A DNA stretch of 14,015 nucleotides, taken from contig CAKTXO010000033.1 of NCBI GenBank assembly GCA_934630985.1, positions 1 to 14,015 of the forward strand, written 5' to 3'. The notes under the pieces are model-generated. The model saw only the letters and a program-made list of their open reading frames with translations, had not been told where the DNA came from and did no database searches. Source of the DNA: an uncultured Oscillospiraceae bacterium (lineage in GTDB: Bacteria > Bacillota > Clostridia > Oscillospirales > Oscillospiraceae). Positions 4,337 through 9,380 of the stretch are shown in pieces (position 1 is the first letter of the stretch; every line of letters begins with the position of its first letter). A program made the translations under genes and the position numbers.

Positions 4337-6164
4337 CGCAGGCCACCTCCTTCAGAAGGCAATTGGCACCGCACCCGGCGCAGCCATGACGACAGTCCGG
4401 GGTCACCAGATTCTCATAGGCTCGCTTCCGTTCCCGGAGCAAGAACTTTTTGCTCACGCCCACGTCGATGGCGTCCCAGGGCAGCAGCTCCTCCTCGCCG
4501 AAGCCCCGGGTGGTGTAAAAGTTCACATCCACACCGCATTTCTCGAAGGCATCCAGCCACTTGCCGTAGTCAAAATATTCGTCCCAGCCGTCCAGCCGGG
4601 CGCCGCTTTCCACCGCAGCCTCGATGACCGGCCCCAACCGCCGGTCTCCACGGGCAAATACCGCTTCCAATCGGCTCAAGTCCGGGCTGTGGTAGTCATA
4701 GACAATGGATTTGGAGTAAAAATGGGATTTGAGGAGCTTGCACCGCCGCAGATACTCCTGAGGGGTGATCTGCTTTTCCCACTGGAAGGGGGTGTGGGGC
4801 TTGGGCACAAAATAGGCCGTGGCCACATGAACCCGCAGACCCCGCTTTTTGTTCACGGCGTTTTCCTTCCAGGCCTGGATGACCTTATACACCAACTCGG
4901 CGATGCCCAGCACGTCCTCGTCGGTTTCCGTGGGCAGACCCAGCATAAAGTAGAGCTTCACATTGTTCCAGCCTCCGGAGAAGGCCTGGGCGCAGGTGTT
5001 CAGAATTTCATCCTCGGTCAGATTCTTGTTGATTACATCCCGAAGCCGCTGGGTTCCCGCTTCCGGGGCAAAGGTCAGACCGCTTTTCCGGACGGTTTGC
5101 AGCTTCTCCATCAGCTCCCGGGAGAAATTGTCCGCCCGCAGAGAGGGCACGGAAAGGTTCACCTTATTGGCCTGGCAATAGGGAATCAGCTCGTCCGTCA
5201 GCTCTTTCAGTCCCCGGTAATCGGAGGTGGACAGGCTGGATACGGTAATTTCATTGTTGCCGGATTTTTCCAGCAGCTCGATTGCCTGACGGTAAAGCAC
5301 CTCCGGGCTTTTTTTACGCACCGGACGGCAGGAAAAGCCCGCCTGACAGAACCGACAGCCCCGGATGCAGCCCCGGAAGGCCTCCAGGTTTCCCCGGTCG
5401 TGGACAATTTCCGTGGAGGGAACGATCATTTCCGTGGGGAAGAAGGCGTGATCCAAGTCCTCCACGATCCGCTTGGTCACAATTTCCGGAGCACCGTTCA
5501 GGGGAATCACCGCCCGAAGAGTACCGTCTTCATTATATTCGTGGCGATAGAAGCTGGGCACATAGACTCCGGGGATTTTGGAAACTTCCAGAAGGAACCG
5601 CTCTTTGCTCCAACCTTCGGCCTTGGCCTTGTCGTAGAGAGACACGATTTCCACGGTGCTGTCCTCCCCTTCTCCCAGGGAGAAAAAGTCCACGAAGTCT
5701 GCCAAAGGCTCCGGGTTAAAGGCGCACACGCCCCCGGCAAAGACGATGTTTTTAAGTTCCTTCCGCTCCGCCGCGTGAAGGGGAATCCCGGCCAGCCGCA
5801 GCATATTCAGAATGTTGGAATATGCCATTTCATAGCCGATGGTGAAGGCGATCATGTCGAAATTCTTTACCGGCTCCTGGCTTTCCAGTGCCCACAGGGG
5901 AAGGCTGTTTTCTCGCATGGCCTGTTCCATATCCCCCCAGGGGGCGAAGACCCGCTCGCACCAGACTCCTTCCATCCGGTTCATGACCCCATACAAAATT
6001 CGCATACCCACGTTGGACATGCCGATCTCGTAGGTATCCGGGAAGCAGAAGGCCACCCGTACCCGGACGTCCGCCAGATTTTTCCTGATTTCGCCCCACT
6101 CGCCGCCGGTATAGCGGGCGGGCTTCTGCACCGCAGTCAAAATGCGCTGCTTTAGTTCCGTCAT
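4329..6164 (-). CDS. TIGR03960-type B12-binding-like radical SAM protein, 611 aa
   Basis: The N-terminal part (residues about 30-180) has the look of a cobalamin-binding-like domain (VAFCFPDTYEIGMSNVGMRI, then FAGGVCAFNPEPLADFVDFF). The radical SAM core follows, with the iron-sulfur cluster motif C266-x3-C270-x2-C273 in RGCIRGCRFCQAG, and the strand-turn signatures LRADNFS, TFAPEAGT and LYFMLGLPTETDEDV. The C-terminus ends in a cysteine cluster (CRHGCAGCGANC), which could hold a second cluster or zinc. Length and ending fit the family, which always travels with DUF2344; here that partner overlaps its stop. ATG 6164 has AGAGG seven bases upstream. The substrate of these enzymes is not known; methylthiotransfer or methylation of RNA is a common guess. 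The gene starts 27 bp after the M50 protease stop. Confidence 0.93.
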   Translation of the reverse strand: MTELKQRILTAVQKPARYTGGEWGEIRKNLADVRVRVAFCFPDTYEIGMSNVGMRILYGVMNRMEGVWCERVFAPWGDMEQAMRENSLPLWALESQEPVKNFDMIAFTIGYEMAYSNILNMLRLAGIPLHAAERKELKNIVFAGGVCAFNPEPLADFVDFFSLGEGEDSTVEIVSLYDKAKAEGWSKERFLLEVSKIPGVYVPSFYRHEYNEDGTLRAVIPLNGAPEIVTKRIVEDLDHAFFPTEMIVPSTEIVHDRGNLEAFRGCIRGCRFCQAGFSCRPVRKKSPEVLYRQAIELLEKSGNNEITVSSLSTSDYRGLKELTDELIPYCQANKVNLSVPSLRADNFSRELMEKLQTVRKSGLTFAPEAGTQRLRDVINKNLTEDEILNTCAQAFSGGWNNVKLYFMLGLPTETDEDVLGIAELVYKVIQAWKENAVNKKRGLRVHVATAYFVPKPHTPFQWEKQITPQEYLRRCKLLKSHFYSKSIVYDYHSPDLSRLEAVFARGDRRLGPVIEAAVESGARLDGWDEYFDYGKWLDAFEKCGVDVNFYTTRGFGEEELLPWDAIDVGVSKKFLLRERKRAYENLVTPDCRHGCAGCGANCLLKEVACDA

Positions 6165-6191
6165 AAAACTACCTCTTTGTAAATGGTAGCC

Positions 6192-6758
6192 CTATTGTAC
6201 TGCCTTTCCCCTTCTTTTGCAAGGAATTTTTCCGAGAGCCCCGGAACGCACAGCCGTTGCCCCCAGCAGCAGCGCAATTCCCGGCTGTCGGCACAGGATC
6301 GCGGCCAGTGCCCCGGTCAGCAGAAGCCAGGCCATCCCCTGCCCCGCGGCCTGGGTTAGTTTCTCCGCTTTTCCGGGAGCCATCCCTTCCAGAACACAGA
6401 AAAGCATCCGCCCGCCGTCCAACGGATAGATCGGCAGCAGATTATAGGCACTCTGGACAAGGCCGCAGACGGCCGTCCGCGGGAACCATCGGATGGCCAG
6501 CAGAAGCAGCAGCCCGGCGGCAGGCCCGGCGGCAGCACAGAGAAACTCCCGCCAAGGCCTGGAAAAGGCGGCATGGATTTTTGCGCCGGTGCAGCCGACC
6601 TGAATTTCCGAGGCTTTGTCACCCAGCAGCCGGATGGCCAGCAAATGCCCGGCCTCATGGATACAGCCAGCGACCGCCGCCCCTGCCAGCCATGGCAGGG
6701 GCAGTGTCAGAAGCAGCAGCGCTCCCATTAAAAAGGCAAAGGGTGAAACCGCTGTCAC
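6192..6758 (-). CDS. Site-2 protease, M50 family (SpoIVFB-like), 188 aa
   Basis: An intramembrane zinc metalloprotease. HEAGH at residues 34-38 supplies the two zinc histidines and the catalytic glutamate, and D114 in NLLPIYPLDGGR supplies the third ligand. Several membrane segments are visible (about 8-30, 71-90, 95-112, 132-152, 153-165). The compact size and the NLLPIYPLDGGR version of the motif are closest to SpoIVFB-type proteases, which release pro-sigma-K in spore formers. The start is GTG 6758, which overlaps the previous stop in GTGA; the ATG at 6728 has no ribosome site and would cut into the first membrane helix. Its cluster begins with an ECF sigma factor and a membrane anti-sigma partner, so it might process that anti-sigma protein instead; this is inference. 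Confidence 0.88.
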   Translation of the reverse strand: MTAVSPFAFLMGALLLLTLPLPWLAGAAVAGCIHEAGHLLAIRLLGDKASEIQVGCTGAKIHAAFSRPWREFLCAAAGPAAGLLLLLAIRWFPRTAVCGLVQSAYNLLPIYPLDGGRMLFCVLEGMAPGKAEKLTQAAGQGMAWLLLTGALAAILCRQPGIALLLGATAVRSGALGKIPCKRRGKAVQ

Positions 6759-7021
6759 CGGCTTATAACGCCTGTGCAAAAGGCCTCCAATGCCTGACCC
6801 AGGGGCGTGCCGCTCTGAAGATTCCCTGCCAGACGCTCCAGCTCTGCCAGAGCCGCGGCAGCGTCCCCGGGAAACAGCAGCCGCTGGATGTAATACCGGC
6901 TGTCCTTCCAGATCAGGCCAACCAGTGCCAAGGCACACAAAACCGCGCAAACCGGAATCCAAAGTCGACCCTTTTTGGGGTTTTTCCACGAATTTCCCGG
7001 ATATTCGATCACATAGCCCAT
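6755..7021 (-). CDS. Single-pass membrane protein upstream of the M50 protease, 88 aa
   Basis: ATG 7021 has GAGGTG six bases upstream and is preferred to an in-frame ATG 63 bp earlier that lacks a ribosome site. The protein has a short basic N-terminus (MGYVIEYPGNSWKNPKKGR), one membrane segment at about 20-39 (LWIPVCAVLCALALVGLIW), and a helical outer part with an Ala/Leu-rich stretch (FPGDAAAALAELERLAGNLQ). Its stop overlaps the GTG start of the protease. In Bacillus the protease SpoIVFB is made just after the membrane regulator SpoIVFA; this gene sits in the same slot but is far shorter and has no peptidase-like domain, so it can only be called a possible protease partner. Family not recognised. 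Confidence 0.75.
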   Translation of the reverse strand: MGYVIEYPGNSWKNPKKGRLWIPVCAVLCALALVGLIWKDSRYYIQRLLFPGDAAAALAELERLAGNLQSGTPLGQALEAFCTGVISR

Positions 7022-7096
7022 AGCCTTCACCTCGGTACAGTCTATTTTCTCCCGGGTGGGAGTATGCCAAGCACCGGCTGACACTGCTTCCTCCTG

Positions 7097-7993
7097 TCAG
7101 CCAACGTTGTCCAGCGTGAAGCTGACTGGATAATCCGTCCTCGTCCCATTCATCCAACGAAGGGTGTCCCCATCCAGCCAGTAATGGGTTTCGCAGCAGC
7201 GAACCGTGAAGGTGACCTCAATATGATCCAGATTCCGGCAGCTTTCCGGCAATTCCGGGCCGAAGACACTGGTGTAATAGGGATCCACATAGAAAATGCC
7301 GTCGTTATCCTCTGGTTCGGTATGGGAAAAGCCCGGATCCTCTCCGTTGACCAGTACATGGTCGGAAACAATAAAATCATATGTGGTAAATCCGACGTAG
7401 CCCTCAGCCTCCAGCCTCTTCTGAATCTGTCCCAAATCCGCCTGTCCACGGACGTAGGCCTTCCAATCCGCCCCGCTGGCAGAGCAATCCGGCTGGGGTT
7501 CCTTCAGCTCCGCAAACTGGGGATCATCCAGGGAAACCGCAAAGGTCATCGGCCGCTGAGGTGGGTCAAATCGACAGGCCATGGAAAATTTCACGCCGTC
7601 ATAGCAGCTCTCCAGCAGGGTTATGCTGCCGCTGTCCAGTCCCTCCGGCGTTTTTTCCTCGTTCGCCGGCTGAGCCTTTTCGCCCATTTCTTCCAGTGCC
7701 GCCCGGGTTTCCCACTGCTCGTCCAGCCACTGGGCGTAGTCTGGCCGGGACTGGCGCAGCTCGTCTGTCGGAGCTTCCAAAAAAATGCACTGAACCCACC
7801 CTGTAATCCAGGAAGGCAGAATGCCGGTGGCGTATGCCGCTGCACTCAGGCCAAGAATCAGGCAGGCCGCCAGCACCAGAGCAAGGATTTTTCTGGTGAT
7901 TCCCCCTGAATGTTCTGGCGTATAGGATTCGCACTCGATGACATATTTCTCGGCAATCCCGCTGATTGCCTTCGATAGCAGTTTACGGTTCAC
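7097..7993 (-). CDS. Putative membrane anti-sigma factor, 298 aa
   Basis: The start is GTG 7993, which overlaps the sigma-factor stop (GTGA) and has AGAGGGG eight bases upstream. The short cytoplasmic N-terminus (MNRKLLSKAISGIAEKYVIE) is the motif many Clostridia place at the front of proteins paired with ECF sigma factors ('ai..I.dkyi.ea'), and one membrane segment follows at about 36-55 (ILALVLAACLILGLSAAAYA). Residues about 60-298 form a large outer domain with many beta-strand-like stretches and several cysteines (for example RCCETHYWLDGD) and no family I recognise. The layout, short inner tail, one helix and big outer sensor, is that of an anti-sigma factor that releases its partner on an envelope signal. 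Role inferred from context and layout. Confidence 0.8.
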   Translation of the reverse strand: MNRKLLSKAISGIAEKYVIECESYTPEHSGGITRKILALVLAACLILGLSAAAYATGILPSWITGWVQCIFLEAPTDELRQSRPDYAQWLDEQWETRAALEEMGEKAQPANEEKTPEGLDSGSITLLESCYDGVKFSMACRFDPPQRPMTFAVSLDDPQFAELKEPQPDCSASGADWKAYVRGQADLGQIQKRLEAEGYVGFTTYDFIVSDHVLVNGEDPGFSHTEPEDNDGIFYVDPYYTSVFGPELPESCRNLDHIEVTFTVRCCETHYWLDGDTLRWMNGTRTDYPVSFTLDNVG

Positions 7994-8547
7994 GGAAGCA
8001 TCCCCTCTTTCTTCAAGTATCGCTGCAATTTCTCCCGGATGCGGAACAGTCGGACAGAAACCCGGTGCGGTGTCTGCTGCATGGCTGCGGCAATTTCCGA
8101 GACCGGTTCGGCATAGTAATACCGGCGGACAAACGCGTACCGATCATCATAGCCGAGTGTCCCGAGAAACCCGTTGATGCAGCGGGATAATTCCTTTGCC
8201 TCCCATTGTGCCTCCACATTCTCTTTGGCCGGGATACACGCTTCCAGCTCGCCCAGAGCCACATCATAATGGCTGTTTCGCTTTTGGGCGGTGTTGGCAT
8301 GGTAGCGGCTGAGTGCCGCGTTTCTCGCCACGCCGCAGACAAAGGCTCCCAGGGATCGGGGCACCTCAGGTGGAATCCGATTCCAGATTCTTAAGTAGCA
8401 ATCGCTGACGCATTCTTCCACATCCAGCGGATCCCGGAGAATGTTCTGTGTAATTTTCCGCACCGATGCTCCATACTTCGCAATCAGTTCGGATATGGCC
8501 TGTTCTGACCGGGCATTGAACAGGGCAACAATGTTGGAATCCTCCAT
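7990..8547 (-). CDS. ECF-type RNA polymerase sigma factor (sigma-70 family), 185 aa
   Basis: Region 2 is seen at about residues 6-80 (LIAKYGASVRKITQNILRDP, DVEECVSDCYLRIWNRI, GAFVCGVARNAALSRYH), and region 4 with its helix-turn-helix at about 118-180 (GYDDRYAFVRRYYYAEPVSE, then a recognition helix in TPHRVSVRLFRIREKLQRYL). Regions 1 and 3 are absent, as in ECF sigma factors, and the length is typical. The frame is open for 56 codons further upstream, but those run into promoter and repeat DNA; ATG 8547 has AAGGAAG about nine bases upstream and starts the usual N-terminus. It would guide polymerase to envelope- or stress-related promoters and be held in check by the next gene, whose start overlaps its stop. 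Confidence 0.92.
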   Translation of the reverse strand: MEDSNIVALFNARSEQAISELIAKYGASVRKITQNILRDPLDVEECVSDCYLRIWNRIPPEVPRSLGAFVCGVARNAALSRYHANTAQKRNSHYDVALGELEACIPAKENVEAQWEAKELSRCINGFLGTLGYDDRYAFVRRYYYAEPVSEIAAAMQQTPHRVSVRLFRIREKLQRYLKKEGMLP

Positions 8548-8619
8548 TGGCTGACACTTCCTTTCCTTTACACCCATATAGTAAGGATTCGGAACAGAAT
8601 ATCTCATCATTCGGCAAAA

Positions 8620-8648
8620 AGAATACAGGAAATTGATCTTGGAATCAA
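8620..8648 (-). promoter_or_regulatory. Promoter of the sigma-factor operon
   Basis: Minus strand TTGATT (8643-8648), 17-bp spacer, TATTCT (8620-8625). The -35 lies within a short inverted repeat (TTGAT...ATCAA). The leader to ATG 8547 would be about 65 nt. Confidence 0.6.
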
Positions 8649-8656
8649 GTGGATAT

Positions 8657-8751
8657 GAAAAATGCACGCCGCAAAGACGTGCGTTCAAAGTAGTGAACCC
8701 AAGGAGATTCGGCACACTAAGGTGTCCCCTCCGGCTCGACGGAGGGGAAGA
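8657..8751 (-). repeat. Outermost tRNA-Ala 3'-end remnant with terminator and interrupted two-hairpin element
   Basis: Read on the minus strand this is hairpin 1 (arms 8726-8733 and 8740-8747, CCCCTCCG/CGGAGGGG), then CACCTTAGTGTGCCGAATCTCC, split here as CACCTTAGTGTG and CCGAATCTCC, a tRNA-Ala-like 3' end decayed at CCTTGGGTTCA, then a hairpin (GCACG/CGTGC, 8664-8682) with ATTTTTC as terminator. It matches the unit at 9053-9142 base for base over the GGAGATTCGGCACAC...CCCCTCC part. The second hairpin is missing because the 220-bp palindromic element begins right after it. Confidence 0.75.
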
Positions 8752-8971
8752 GCTGTCTCAAAATAGCAAAGTGCCCAAATAGAACAAAGTCATTGCGAGC
8801 CAGTGCTCACACTGGCGTGGCAATCCCCCCGATTTTCAAACATCTACGTTAGGAAATCTCGGATTTTACGCCTATCCGGGGGATTGCCACACCAGTGACA
8901 TCGGTCACTGGTTCGCAATGACATTGTATATTTTGGCTATTTTGACCCATAGGGGCACTTAATGAGACAAC
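8752..8971. mobile_element. MITE-like 220-bp palindromic element, copy A
   Basis: It starts GCTGTCTCAAAATAGC and ends TGAGACAAC, with TGTCTCA/TGAGACA as outer inverted ends. An inner, much longer inverted repeat runs from GTCATTGCGAGCCAGTG with GTGGCAATCCCCCC to GGGGGATTGCCACACC with CACTGGTTCGCAATGAC. It encodes nothing. Copy B at 13621-13840 has the same length with three mismatches, which means recent copying or homogenisation. Each outer arm also carries CAAAATAGC and AAGTGCCC, but in opposite order. The ends resemble those of some Firmicutes insertion sequences; the parent transposase is not in the window and no clear target duplication was seen. Confidence 0.8.
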
Positions 8972-8983
8972 CCCATTTACATC

Positions 8984-9063
8984 TTCGAATCTCCTTTCGG
9001 GACATCAAAAGAAAGAGCACGCCCAGAGGGTGTGCCTGTCGTGGGTAGACCCGAGGAGATTCG
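8984..9063 (-). repeat. Middle tRNA-Ala 3'-end duplicate with decayed terminator palindrome
   Basis: A degenerate inverted repeat. The left arm (8984-9023) runs TTCGAATCTCC...AAAAGAAAGAGCACGCC and the right arm (9029-9063) runs GGTGTGCC...GACCCGAGGAGATTCG. The right arm copies the 3' end of tRNA-Ala on the minus strand (CGAATCTCCTCGGGTC), while CCA has drifted to CTACCCA. It is a decayed version of the palindrome at 9133-9215. Confidence 0.75.
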
Positions 9064-9067
9064 GCAC

Positions 9068-9142
9068 ACTAAGGTGTCCCCTCCGTCGAGCCGGAGGGGA
9101 GCAACACCCCACAGGGGTGTTGCATTTACATCTTCGAATCTC
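9068..9142. repeat. 75-bp two-hairpin element, tRNA-Ala copy
   Basis: It starts ACTAAGGTGT and ends TTCGAATCTC. Hairpin 1: CCCCTCCG (9078-9085), loop TCGAGC, CGGAGGGG (9092-9099). Hairpin 2: GCAACACCCC (9101-9110), loop ACA, GGGGTGTTGC (9114-9123). Length, spacing and loops match the copy at 3089-3163, while stem bases differ in a compensating way. Confidence 0.8.
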
Positions 9143-9155
9143 CATTCGGGTCACC

Positions 9156-9193
9156 AAAAGAAAGAGCACGCCAAGCGGCGTGCTCTTTCTTTT
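9156..9193 (-). terminator. Terminator of tRNA-Ala, part of a long palindrome
   Basis: A perfect 17-bp stem (arms 9156-9172 and 9177-9193, loop of 4) starts at the last base of the tRNA. Its minus-strand 3' arm ends TCTTTCTTTT, which gives the T-rich tail. The pairing continues outward into the tRNA 3' end and an inverted tRNA-like end on the other side (9133-9155), making a near-perfect inverted repeat of about 83 bp in all. Confidence 0.75.
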
Positions 9194-9268
9194 GGTGGAC
9201 CCGAGGAGATTCGAACTCCCGACCCCTACAATGCGAATGTAATGCGCTCCCAGCTGCGCTACGGGCCC
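9193..9268 (-). tRNA. tRNA-Ala (anticodon CGC)
   Basis: A full 76-nt cloverleaf on the minus strand. The acceptor stem GGGCCCG pairs with CGGGTCC and contains G3-U70, the identity pair of alanine tRNAs. The D stem is GCGC/GCGC; the anticodon stem TTACA/TGTAG holds the loop TTCGCAT with anticodon CGC, which reads GCG. The T stem GGGAG/CTCCT holds TTCGAAT, and CCA is encoded. It has a consensus promoter of its own. Two further copies of its 3' end lie downstream on the same strand. Confidence 0.95.
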
Positions 9269-9283
9269 ATGGATTACCGGGAT

Positions 9284-9312
9284 ATTATAGCCCCGGAGCA
9301 GCCGCTTGTCAA
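9284..9312 (-). promoter_or_regulatory. Consensus sigma-A promoter of tRNA-Ala
   Basis: Minus strand TTGACA (9307-9312), 17-bp spacer, TATAAT (9284-9289): an exact match to the consensus at optimal spacing, as expected for a strongly expressed tRNA. The mature 5' end is 16 nt from the -10. Confidence 0.9.
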
Positions 9313-9340
9313 GTTTTTTCTTCCCTTTTTTCAAAAAACG

Positions 9341-9349
9341 TGGTATGAT
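9341..9349 (+). promoter_or_regulatory. Extended -10 promoter of tex
   Basis: TGG followed by TATGAT (9344-9349) is an extended -10; no good -35 is present. The start near 9356 gives a leader of about 25 nt. It is divergent from, and only 29 bp away from, the tRNA-Ala promoter, with T- and A-runs between them. Confidence 0.6.
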
Positions 9350-9380
9350 GTGGGGCAGACTACACCAAAGGAGTAAAACA

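Noticed and set aside
4386..6155. 589-codon plus-strand open frame opposite the radical SAM gene
   Set aside because: It is the mirror of a high-GC gene on the other strand, has no ribosome site and no family motifs, while the minus-strand frame carries the CxxxCxxC motif and all family signatures.
8657..9215. CRISPR array as an explanation for the regularly spaced repeats
   Set aside because: The units are few, unequal, palindromic and built from a tRNA 3' end; the segments between are copies of each other and not unique spacers, and no cas gene is present.
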